Below, piece after piece: positions 38,422 to 52,527 of a stretch of DNA of 64,000 bases. Each line of letters begins with the position of its first letter. Position 1 is the first letter of the stretch. Under the pieces are notes generated by a model. The model was given only the letters and a program-made list of their open reading frames with translations. It did no database searches and was not told where the DNA came from. The translations under genes and the position numbers were made by a program. The DNA is from Tamarix chinensis (taxonomy: Eukaryota > Streptophyta > Magnoliopsida > Caryophyllales > Tamaricaceae). Location: contig CM060171.1 in assembly GCA_030549775.1 (NCBI GenBank), positions 2,534,001 to 2,598,000 on the forward strand, in the 5' to 3' direction.

Positions 38422-40290
38422 TGTCAAATATACCTATCGGCAAGTATCCCGTTCACAAGTAATATAAGGTACAATGGGTATTGAATTATTGTCCCATGGA
38501 GATTAATTAATAACTCTAAACCTCTAATAATTTAAATCAGGCCTAGGCTATCTATATAAAATAAAGAAATAATTATTAATCTAAATTAAAATGGAATCAA
38601 ACGAAATCTAGCAAAGGTAAAATCTATTCATAAAAGCTACCAAAGAATCTGGATATACCACTATTCAATTATAATAACCAATAAATCAATTACTTATATT
38701 TTTAATTATTAGTTATGTGTCAATAAGAATATTTAATTAAAATATTCTCTCATACTGCGTAGTCCTATTGTCAATTATCAGTTCTGTTATCTCTAGTCAA
38801 ATAATTTAAATAAGTAACGATGCTTTAATTTCAATTAATTATTTTGTCATTTCCTATTGTTGTAGAAATTATATAATTGTTCTCACAACCCACTCAATTC
38901 CTATTTATTTTATTTGACATAAAGAGGATTAGAACATGTTATTAATTAATATAAAATTAATCAAATTAATTAAATAATATAAATGATACATAAAATATTG
39001 AACTTGAAAAAAATTAAAATGTAAACTTATAGAATTCTAGATCTAAAATAAAACAGAAAAATAATAATCTATAGATGGCCGACTATACTATTTTTTTTAG
39101 GCTGGGCACCCATGCTACCTTCTTTCTTCTTTTCTTTTATTCTCTACTCGTGTTGTTGGTTGTCTCTCTCTTCTCTCTGTGACTCTGTTGCCTAGTGATG
39201 TAAATGGGGTGGATACACTCATATCTTTATCCGTATCCGAACGAATATCTACTAATATATTTATATCTGGATCTGTTTATCCGTTAACAAATACTATCCG
39301 GCTAATAAATCAATTATATGACGGCTAAACTTATTTAGTGTTAAGCCAAATGAGAAATTTATCCTTAATTAATAATATAGTTATTTTAAAATTACATGTA
39401 AGGTAAATTAATAAAGGAATAAGTGCGAGTAGGGCTATAGATATCCCATATTCATATATTCATATCCGAAACCGATGGATATTTTTTTTATTATATATTT
39501 CTATGTTCGTATCCATTATTCATATCCGGTTAAATATTTATCGAATAAAATTTATTAGGATTTGGATAAAGCCCACTCCAATTACCTCTCTGATTTTACT
39601 ATTTTTCTTTCCCTATTCCACTTTTTTTTCTTCGGCCCTTGGGTCTTTTCCTCGCCTTACTTTTTTTTTACCGCCCACAGCCGTCCAATTTTTTTCCTTT
39701 TGTTTCCTCTGCGCCGTGTTTCCTTTCTTTTTCCTCAGCCCTTTGTGCTTTTTTTCTTTTCTTCTATGCCTCCATTTGCGCTTTGCTTTCCATTTCTCTT
39801 TAATTGATGACGATGTCTATTTTCTTTTCTTTTCTTTTCTTCTTTTCTATTTTTGTAATGTTCTCACTTTTTCATTTTCATTATTCTTAATTTATTACTT
39901 CATACATCAATTGGCACATATAAAATAAAATTTAGTAGATATTAATTAACTTTCTAAAATTATTTCAAACAATTCTTTATTTTATGACATATATTTAGTT
40001 AAAAGTTTAGATTAAAATATGACAAGATGTCAAAATAATACCAAAAATCAACTTGAAGCTATAGATTAATTAAATACATGATATTATTATACATTAAGTA
40101 AATAATTAATAATAATATAAATAACCTCACATATTATACAAATAGATAACTAAAAATTTAAATAAAAAGGGTATAAAATCGATATAAATATATGTTCATC
40201 ATAAATTGAACAAAGCATTGAGTTAGGCAGGTCAGATTGCATTTAAGATTGCATACGGTCCTTTTCAATCATGATTGATCCTAATTAATC
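38422..40290 (-). mobile_element. 5' LTR of Athila-type element 1 (right end uncertain)
   Basis: Begins TGTCAAATATACCTATCGGC twelve bases beyond the primer-binding site. The segment CGGCAAGTATCCCG and the following tract are typical of the 3' end of Athila/Tat LTRs read in reverse. The far end cannot be fixed because MITE-like sequences interrupt from 39193 and the partner LTR is absent. A pyrimidine-rich tract lies at 39590-39850. Confidence 0.6.
39193..39590. mobile_element. MITE-like inverted-repeat element, same broad family as 53454-53948
   Basis: The left TAGTGATGTAAATGGGGTGG and the reverse complement of the right CCCACTCCAATTACCTCT form imperfect terminal inverted repeats. The interior is full of ATCCGTATCC / CATATCCGGT motifs shared with the hAT-like MITE at 53454. 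No clear target-site duplication was found, and a second terminus-like sequence at about 39430 suggests two overlapping copies. Confidence 0.5.
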
Positions 40291-40295
40291 CTAGA

Positions 40296-40730
40296 GCTGG
40301 GGATATAAATAGGAGGGGTACTCTATACCTGTATCCATATCTAATAAGAAAATTCATATCCATACCCAAACTAGTAGCCACTAATGTATCCATATTGATA
40401 CTCATTAGATATTTGTTATCTGACGGATAACTTATTTGCCCACTAAATTGCTCAATGGACAAATTCATTACCCAATGGATAAACCCATTTAGGATTAAGT
40501 CATATAATTTTTTTAGCCTTAATATTATACTATATTTATTTTAAAAGTAAGGATAAAAAAATAATTATATATTTAATAATATGTACGGATATGAATATTG
40601 GTACGTATATAGATATCCTTTATTCTATCTATATCTAAACCCAACAAGTTTTTTTTTTCATCCTCCATAATCATATCAGTTTAAATATATGTTGGATAAA
40701 ACTTATTGGAGTAAAATCAGATCATTTGCA
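40296..40730. mobile_element. MITE-like element, decayed
   Basis: Starts GGGGATATAAATAGG and contains the CTGTATCCATATC, TCATATCCATACCC and GGATATGAATATTGG motifs of the same family as the elements at 39193 and 53454. The right end is vague. It sits next to the point where similarity to the second Athila-type LTR begins. Confidence 0.45.
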
Positions 40731-40856
40731 AAGGTTATAAAAATCAAGAGATGAGAGATTGCGGATGAATTAGGGGTAGGAAAACATAATTCTTCTCTCC
40801 AGAAGGCTGAGAAAGATCCCTTCTATTTCTCTCTAACCCTAACTCTCTATCAAAAG

Positions 40857-43914
<3,058 letters not shown>

Positions 43915-44375
43915 AAAAGTATTCTTAAATAACCACAGAATAGGCCTAGCTAGATATCAACACGGGACTGGTCGTTCTTGAACTCGGTAGCTCTTTATAA
44001 CTTCGTCAGATTTTAGTATTTCAACCATAAATTATTTGTTAGATATTTTTTTGTGATGATTTTTTTTATGATTTGTAGATATAAAAAACGGATATACAAC
44101 TTTTACTTGTATCATGTTTCCATATTCATAATGAATCATGGTTTAATATATCTATATTTATACTCTTGCAAACTTTGAGCACTCATTCTTGCTTATCATT
44201 TTTTGCAATTTTTGTGGTTTAACTCATTTTGATATAAATCTCTCAAAATACCTATAAAATATAATCAAGAGTAGTAAAAAAGAATAATTGGACTAAAATA
44301 TGCAAACTTCATCACATAATTACATTAAATATTTTCATTCAAGCTTCAATTGACCAATATAAATCATACCTATCA

Positions 44376-44390
44376 ATTCCCCTATGCTTT
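44376..44390 (-). promoter_or_regulatory. polypurine tract of Athila-type element 2
   Basis: On the minus strand AAAGCATAGGGGAAT lies directly before the LTR start TGATAGG, the expected place for plus-strand priming. Confidence 0.6.
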
Positions 44391-45177
44391 AGCTATTACT
44401 TGTCATCAAGAAACCAACAAATATAAGAGCACATAGAAAAATTAATAATTAATATTGGGATCTGTAACACCCCCAAATTTACTCCTGAAAAATTCCGTTT
44501 AATTTCAAAAAGTTTATTGGAAACAAGAGATAAAACTTGTAAATTCGGGGGGAGTTACCGCCACACTTAATACCAGAACGGTTCACTCCTACCGTCCCAA
44601 TACTAAGTGCTAAGGCTAAAACAGATTAACCCAACATATACGAGTTGTTAGCATAACACATTCATATATAAAACCTAAGTAGTACAGAATCAGAGTACGG
44701 AAGTTCAAAGTACAATACAAGATACGATTTTAAGGGCTTTTTGAAAGTTGAAACGTCATACACTTAAAACAGATAAACTTAAATATATAGGAAAGGTGAA
44801 GTGACAACAGAATCCGGCCACGCCACTCTCGATCACCAAGTTAGGTCCAACTCAGCTCTCAGTCCCGCCCAACGCCTCATGAGCGTCATAGGCATAAAAT
44901 ATAGAGTCACCTACCTACACTAGATCAGTGGGGCCTTCTGCTCGTGGGAATGAGCAGCACCCATGAAACGGGTGGTCAGTACGCTTCTTACTGAGCAAGG
45001 TAACTGAATAACTAAGGCCAAACAGACAAATTACACAATGCAAGCATGATTATATGGGCACATAAGATGATAAAAATAGTGAGGCCGATTATGTTCCAAA
45101 TAGACTGATCCTTTAAATCATTTAATGCCATGCTCAATTCCACATACTCTTTATTAGTCCATGTAAGTGCGGGTGCC

Positions 45178-45535
45178 CCACTATTATAGCCGGTGGACCG
45201 GAGATATGTACAGGGCAGAACGCTCCTGGCCACTATTATTTGCCAGTGGCTCAGTCTCCAGGGCAAAACGCTCCTGGCCACTATTATTTGCCAGTGGACC
45301 GGTCTGGCCCCGACTCACATGGTATTCCACTGTAAGTATTTAGTGTCTTTCCCGTGTCTTATTGCTTTTATATTTGGTTTTCTGAGCAAGGTAACCCCCA
45401 CTATTATAGCCGGTGGACCGGAAATCATACAGGGCAAAACGCTTCCGACCACTATTATTCGCCGGTGGCATGATCTCCAGGGCACCCTGGCTCCTGGCCA
45501 CTATTATTCGCCGGTGGACCGGTCTGGGCCCCGGC
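45178..45535 (-). repeat. CCAC/GTGG hairpin-type repeats (copy E), two groups of three
   Basis: Six units of CCACTATTATAGCCGGTGG or CCACTATTATTTGCCAGTGG type. They form two groups, each of one AGCC unit followed by two TTGCC/TCGCC units, separated by about 120 bases. Spacers carry CAGGGCAAAACGCTCCTGG. Confidence 0.92.
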
Positions 45536-46739
45536 TCAGCATCTTTCTCTTTAAGTGATTAGTATTTTATGGTATCTTATTCAACAAGTTTTCCGCCCGA
45601 GACATGCATGGCTAACTTCAGCTATACCCATCCTCCCAAGAGGGCCCGGCTCATATCTTGAGACTGCTGCGCCTCTTAACTCGACCAACGTCCCTCCCTT
45701 ACTTAGCTTACTCACTCCGAAACCCGTCTCCTAAGTGTGTGGGTCTGGCCCACCACCTTTTTCCCCAAAGTCCACTCACTACCTTCCCTTAGGGTTTTCT
45801 CCAGAAAACCCAACTTGGGCCTAAGGGGCCCACTCCCTTTCTACTTCGTACATCCGGAACCATCCTAGCACCCCTACACCTCACGGCCCTTCGGTTCAGC
45901 CCCCATTCCATGCCACCCTCATCCTCACTTATTATTTTAACCCTCCCCTTTTTCTTCTTGTCACCCTCTAGACTCTAGCCTAGTCTCCTGCGTACTCTTA
46001 TTTTGGTCCACGTACTATTTTTCACTCGGAGCCCCCAAACACCCAAACAACACCTCTCTTACCTTCCACATACCCCGAGGCACCTTTCTACACGTAAGGT
46101 TTGCCCCATGCAGACCGTAGCTACCCCATGCAAACCCTAGTTCTCCTATTCCTTCTCTGACCGACTTATTTCCCCCTTTTGATAATTCTTTCCAAATATT
46201 TCCTTCCATGTCCCCAAACTATGTCACTACGCCAAACTCCCTAGCATGCATGTCCTAAGGCCATAACACACCATAAATTGAAGCACATTCACATTAACAT
46301 AACACAGGTAATCACACAGACGTACCTGGATCCATGGTGCGCTACACGTAAGGCACATAAGATAGTGACATTTAAAACATAACACAGAAGTACATCACAT
46401 GAGCATATAAGACAACCACAACCAGTAGTTCACATATCACAAAAGTGGCCTTAGTTAAACCCTTACCTAGATCGGCGTCGGGCTTGGAGCACGCTCCTAC
46501 GCCTCCCGAAAGTTCTCACTCGAATCACCTATAAGAGGGAAATACTATGAGTTAATCTCCCTCTATTGGGAATTCCAAAACCCCTATCTTACTTTTATCA
46601 TGGCCTAAAACTAAGGCTAATATTAATAACTAGTAGTTTATAAAAGAAGTAGGGTTATTATTATCCCTAAGATAATTAGTCAAAAATTTCCACTATTCGG
46701 AGTAAGTCTTATCGTTTTTGCCGTATTATGGTAAGGGCT

Positions 46740-46905
46740 CCAATAATGTTATTAAAAGCATTAGTAATAATAAGAATGCTAATAATAATAATGGTAGGAA
46801 TAGTAATAGTAATCGTAATGATAACATTAGTGACAAAACAAATCATGATAAGGATACTAAAACGATAATATTAAGGACAATAATAATAATAATAATAATA
46901 ATAAC

Positions 46906-46951
<46 letters not shown>

Positions 46952-46986
46952 GTACTAACATTGTAGTAATAATAATGATAATAATG

Positions 46987-47043
<57 letters not shown>

Positions 47044-47330
47044 GTAAGAGTAGTAAGAGTAATAATCATAATAACAAGAATAATGATAATAGTAGTAATA
47101 ATAGTGATGATAATATTAAGGATAATAATAGTAATACTAGTAATATTAGTAATAATAGTAACTTAATAGGGTCTTGTATTATTTAATACCACTAATTAGA
47201 AGTTCTTAGGGGTGACATTAGGTCCTGCTAATAACCATACTAATAGTAATAAGGGTAGTACTAATAGTAATTATATTAATAGTATTAATGATAATTAGAC
47301 TAATGATAATTATAATAACATTAAAAATAA
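46740..47330. repeat. AAT/ATA microsatellite zone inside LTR copy E
   Basis: Long (AAT)n runs at about 46881-46950 and 46987-47040 with interrupted flanks. It corresponds in place to 11406-11870 of copy A. Confidence 0.92.
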
Positions 47331-47845
47331 TAGTTAATGATAAGATTAAAACTTGTTAACCACTTCTATTATTCCAAGTTTAGGGTTTAGGGAGTTGGAC
47401 CACCTGGCTGGGGTGGTGGCACCGGCGGCGGCGGCGGCGAAGGAGGGAGAATTGAAAGAGGTGGCTATGGAGGCTAAAGGAGGGGATACTAGGGGAGAGT
47501 GGAGGTGTAGGGTGGTATAGCAAGAAGTCCTGGTGTTTTTGGGGGGTGGTGAAGGTGTTGTACGTGGCGGTACAGCCGGCGGCGGCGGCGTGAAGGTGGC
47601 GCAGGGCTGGAAGGGTCGTTTTTGGGGAGGAATTTTCGCACGGCCAGGGCGGCACGTGCGGCGCAAGGCAGGGAGTCTAAGGTGGTTGGTTGTGTAGAGG
47701 GAGGTGCAGGGAGGATCGTGGTGGCAAGGGTAGGCAGCAGGGGTGGCTGTCGGCGGAGCAAAGGTCGTCTGAAGGCAGGGCGGCGCGCGTCTTTGCTCTG
47801 TTTGGGTTCCCAGTTGTCGAACCCGATTAAGGCGGTGAGGAGGGC

Positions 47846-47853
47846 TATTTATA
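47846..47853 (-). promoter_or_regulatory. TATA box of Gypsy LTR copy E
   Basis: TATAAATA on the minus strand, followed by CCCTCCTCACCGCC and the C-rich leader. Equivalent to 10758-10765 and 30155-30162. Confidence 0.7.
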
Positions 47854-50646
47854 GGACAATTTGGACGGAAAACGACAAGAATCAAGTGGGAGGTTAGGGG
47901 GTTAGGGTTAGGGGTGGTCGTCCGGTGCAGTTGGCTGGCGCATGGTCTGAAATTTTCAGGCCATAATTACCTGAAAAGAGGAAGAATTTTTGTGTGGGAG
48001 AAGGCTGCGAGGATTGGTCACATTTAGGGGAATTCAATCGGGGAGAGGAGGCGAAACGACCGGAGCTGGAGCTGTCATGGCAGGCTTTGCGTCTCCGGCG
48101 AGATTTCGTGTTGCAGGCGATAACCGGCGACGGCGCGAGGAAGAAGAAGAAGGAGAAAGGGGGGCTGGACCGGCGGTCCAGGGGGAAGGGAAAAAGGAAG
48201 GAGGGAACGGGCAGGGCGGCGGCGGTTATTTCCCCTATTAATGAAACGCGGCGTTTTTGGTGATGTTTGGGCAAGACGCGGAGTTTTCGTCGGTCTGGCA
48301 ACGGTTATAATTTCCCTTATCGCGACTCGATGTTTCAGAGACTTAAGCGTCAAAACGCGGAGTTTTGACTTACGGACGGCTGGGCTCACTGGGCTGCGGG
48401 CGAGAAGAAGGAAAGGAAGGAGGGAGTTGGGCCGTTCGAGGCCCAACTTTGGCGGGGAAAAAAAGGAGCTGGGCTGCGCAGGGCCTAGCAGGCCGGCCCA
48501 GTCGGGGAAGAAATAAGGAAGAGGAGGGGGAAGAAAGAAAAAGGAAAAAGGAGGGAGAAAAAGGAAAAAGGGAAAAAGGAAAAATAAGGAAAATTAGTGG
48601 TTGCCTTAATTAGTATAATTTGGGTAATTTAGGGTATTTAATTTAATTATCAAAACAATAATTAAATTCTATTTTTAAGTTAATTTTGGGATTTTTGGAA
48701 AAGTTTTCTTAAATTCCATTTTAATTAACAAAACACTTTAATTTTATCTAATTAAATTATTTATAAATTTTATATTAATTTGAAACTATTTTATCCTTCC
48801 CATTTTAAATAAATTAATGTGTTTAATAAATTTCTAAAATAAAAACCTTGATTAACTTAAAATACCACAATTCCTCCTATTTACATACTTATAAATTCCT
48901 TCTTGATTTATCCTAATTAATTCCCCTTTTCTTTCCAATAAAAGTAGTTTATCTTAAATAATTTTCTAATAATTCCCTACTCAGCCATGATTTCCTAATT
49001 TAGGGTTTTGGGGTATTTCAGGATCCCTTTCTCAAGAAATGTTGTTCAAACACTCACATCACATTAAATCAAACCAACTCATCAAGACCCAAAAACTAAT
49101 CAAAATATAAAACATAATTCTCGAAAATATTTTCAAGCTTCTTACTTTGGAAAGAAGTGGAAATATATTGTTGAATTCTCAACTCAAATTCATGCAAAGA
49201 AGAACATGCAAGGATAACATGTTGTGTGGGTTGAAGGCAAATATGAGCTAAACTTGTTCAAGACTCAAGTTTCAAACTAGAAACATCACTTTAGGTACTA
49301 GGACACTCCTCTCTCATGTTTATTTATATGAATCCATTCCAAAGTTGAGCTCAAGTCCCTACATTCATGAACATGATCACCCATATGCTTGTAGTGCTTC
49401 TCGATTCTCTACCACTATAAAGACTTAGAAAATATAACAATCAAGAGGTATTATTAAGGTTGTCACAAGGCTAAAGGTTAGAAGGTTAGGATGGAAATTT
49501 GTTTAGCATGTGGAGCTAAAAGTCTAGTACCAATATAGTGTGGTTAATAACAACTATACAAGACTCTTCCTCATTTCTCAATATATATATTTTTTCTTTT
49601 TCTTTATTTTTTTGCTTTTAATTTATTTTTCATAGTCTCAACATCTTCAATCATGAGAAACAAACCCTAACTTCTTATGCATAAATATATATGTTTTCTT
49701 TTTTCCTTCTTTTTATTTTTTTCATCCTACATAACAATTTACCTTTTCACACCTCTCCCATGCTTAAGATACACCATACTCATACCTTTATTCTTATTTT
49801 ACTGATAACACCACTAGATCTAGAATAAAGTAGGGATACATGGATAAATGTTACAAGTATGGTTAGATTAACAAAATAGGCCAAAAGCTCAAAGGGGTTA
49901 GCAAAGGATAACATGTTAAGGTTAGTTTATTTGGCTAATTTAGGTGTTATAAGAAAATAAAATTTTCCTCTATCATCTTAATGCATGTCATAAGTCATAT
50001 GCAATATTAAAGAAAATCATTGCAAGTTCTAGTTCCACAAGTCATGGTGGGACACCACACACAAGAAAGATAATGAGACTATATTTGATGAGTTAGTCTT
50101 TCAGGCTTAAAATCTCACAAGTTCTAAAAAAAAATACCAATTCTAATCCTTTAAATCATAGAACAAATGCAAATCAACCACAATGTACCATAGAAAAGAC
50201 CCCAATGCATGCATGACCCTCAATTTCACTAACATATTTACATTTCCTTCATAATGGTGCAACCAAAACATTTTAAGCTCAAAACCAAAATTATTTTCAA
50301 GAAAAAGTTTAGGGGGTCTCAAAAAGTCAAGCCAACTTAATGCAACTTCATGATAAATAGTTTTCTATTATCATCAATGAAAGATCATCTCCCACTTCTT
50401 TTTTTTTTTTGATTTCAACATTATATATATATATTCTCTTTTTTCCATTTTCATTTAAACAATAAAGTAACACACTAAAAATACATTAATGATAAAGTAA
50501 AGAAAATAAAATGACTCATAATACTTAAAAACACTAACTCAAATAAAAACCAAAGAATATAAAGAAAAGACTCAGTCGATACAAATAAAACATAAAAGGA
50601 CTCATATATACATCATAACTCTAAAAATACTCCCCGTGTTTAATAA

Positions 50647-50666
50647 ACACATTGTCCCCAATGTGT
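50647..50666. repeat. perfect stem-loop with GGGGACAATG core
   Basis: ACACATTGTCCCCAATGTGT forms an 8-bp stem with a 4-base loop. On the minus strand ATTGGGGACAATGTG is the motif often seen downstream of pol in Athila/Tat elements. Confidence 0.7.
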
Positions 50667-51820
50667 TGATAAGGTACAAGATAAGAGAGGAACTCATAAG
50701 CCATGTTTAATCAATGGGTGGTGATAGCGGAGTTTAAGGAGGGCCAAGCTGCCATGAATCCATCTATTGTAACACCAAGAAGATTCATTCATACTTAATA
50801 TCAGTGGTGACAAAAATTCTCGGCATCATTCTTCACGTAATAAACTCCCATCATTCTTGATTTAAATACACCACCTACATCCATAAAAATGCATAAAAGT
50901 CTATGAACTATTATAAATAATAAAAATAAAATAAAATAAAACTTTAATAAAAATGAAAAATAAAAACAAAAATGAAAACTTGGGTTACCTCCCAAGAATC
51001 TCTTATTTAAAGTCATTATATCAACTCCAAACTCTCTAGGCAATTGCAATTAGAGGGATAATGATCTTATGATTTGGAACACCATTGTCATCGCAACATT
51101 GCAATAATTGATTAATCACCTGAAAGAGCTTCAAAAAAGAATGTAAAAGATATATAATATATCCCATATACCACTATTGCTTATAAACATGCTTACTATT
51201 CTAATCTTTATTTTTCTCTTTATATACTTTGGAATTTTTGTAGGCATGCAACCTCAACTCATCGAGTTCATAAAAAATTGAATAGCCTATAACTAGTCGA
51301 TGTAATCTAAATTCTCTAAGTAAGATACCCATTATATTTTTACTTAGATTAACATCCACAATCATAAGATATGCAGCATTAGGACCATGAAACTCATACA
51401 TGAGGATTGAATAGGGAGGCTCAAGTTTTACCTAGTAAAAATTTTCTTTATAAAAAAAAGGGGCATCAATATTATAATCCAACTTCTCTTATTTTTGAGG
51501 TTGAAATGAGAAGATTCTTGCTCTATATGGTTTACTTGAATAATGTGTTAGAGGCTCTTCCTTTCTCGAATGAGATACTTCATCAATCCTATAACATGGA
51601 TTATTAAGAGGAAGATATTTACTAGAACTAGGTAAATTAAACTCAACTCTCAAGAAGTGATTATACAACCTTTTAGTGTTGTAAATGTTGATGAAATGGA
51701 ATGCAATATTTGTAGGGTTTTACCTCAATCTTAGAACTTTCACTAGGTGTGGGTCTTATACTTATCTCCTAATGAGATTTAGTTTCTAGATTGGGTTGTT
51801 CACCTCTCATCTTCACTTTA

Positions 51821-52093
51821 TCATCCAAAAATTTTCTTGCCACTACACATAGTTATTGTCATTGGTCCTTTTTTTAGATTTTTTTTGGTATCACTAGGTA
51901 AGGTCTCTTGAGCTTTCTCAACTAATATATAAGTCATTTGTCCCTTTTTCACCTCAAAGTTCCTTAAAGATGTCTCTTGATTCTTAACCCATGCCTCATT
52001 TGCATTGATGGCTTTGGTCAACAATTCCTCCAATATGGGTTTTGTCTCATGACGTAGAATTAGAACTTGGTAACATGGGGGTGGGTGGCTCAC
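51821..52093 (-). pseudogene. Athila/Tat gag C-terminal fragment (element 2)
   Basis: 90 codons including LEELLTKAINANEAWVKNQ, SLRNFEVKKGQM and TLPSDTKKN, ending CSGKKI. These match the gag stretch LEELMxKFI...VKNQxxSLRNLExQxGQ...LPSDTExN...LRSGK of Athila/Tat elements. It lies downstream of the primer-binding site, as expected for gag. Confidence 0.8.
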
Positions 52094-52503
52094 TTGATAC
52101 TAATTTAGAACAAGATTTTGATCCCACTATGAAAAGTTAGGATGAATGCACAATCCCGAGTTGTAAGTGTCCAAGTAGGGATTAGTTTGCCTACCAAAAA
52201 TATTCACACAATTAGCTTGTTCATACAATTGGTGAACCATATTACCCACTTGATAGTCTATACTATCATGCTGTCCTCCACATAAATAAATAACTTATAG
52301 TTTGGACCTGTATATTAGCAATACTCAAATTATCAATATTTTGACAAAAAACATCTATCTGAGAGTAAGAAGAAATCATGATGATTCGCTTCTGATTCCT
52401 TTATTAAGAGCACCTATAAACCACTAGAAGCAAGATTAGATGAACACAAAAAATGTCTAAAGCAAAGAAGATCTCTTGGATCTCGAGGTTACTTATTGTC
52501 TAA

Positions 52504-52521
52504 TCCCCAACAACAATGCCA
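52504..52521 (-). promoter_or_regulatory. primer-binding site of Athila-type element 2
   Basis: On the minus strand TGGCATTGTTGTTGGGGA, matching the Asp-tRNA-type TGGCGCCGTTGCCGGGGA with a few transitions. Confidence 0.8.
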
Positions 52522-52527
52522 AAATCT

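Larger units (their letters stand above)
44463..49020 (-). mobile_element. solo LTR of the large Gypsy family, copy E (best preserved)
   Basis: Starts TGTAACACCCCC and ends GGGGTATTTCA, flanked by the perfect pentamer GGATC (44458-44462, 49021-49025). No gag-pol is present. The layout on the minus strand is an AT-rich start (48600-49020), a GC- and CT-rich promoter and leader (47380-48590) with a TATA box at 47846-47853, an ATT-rich microsatellite zone (46740-47330), CCAC/GTGG repeats (45178-45535) and the conserved 3' end. It keeps many CG dinucleotides where copies A-D have lost them, so it is probably the youngest. It is inserted in the interior of Athila-type element 2. 4558 bp. Confidence 0.96.
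49026..52503 (-). mobile_element. interior of Athila-type element 2 (largely non-coding)
   Basis: Together with 44376-44457 this is the interior between primer-binding site and polypurine tract, about 3.6 kb. A gag fragment is recognisable near the primer-binding site end, and TTGGGTTACCTCCCAAG (about 50980-50997) and a GGGGACAATG stem-loop are common non-coding features of this branch. RT and integrase are not visible, so this is a deletion derivative or a non-autonomous gag-only type. Confidence 0.7.

Noticed and set aside
45178..45535. Regularly spaced repeats resembling a CRISPR array
   Set aside because: Plant nuclear LTR sequence. Spacers are themselves repeated and the module recurs in other LTR copies.
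46718..47166. Poly-Ile and poly-Leu ORFs
   Set aside because: Translation of the (AAT)n microsatellite.
47346..48613. Cluster of GC-rich ORFs (up to 179 aa) on both strands
   Set aside because: They lie wholly inside solo LTR copy E, in its promoter and leader, are low-complexity in Pro, Arg and Ala, overlap on all frames and contain no domain.
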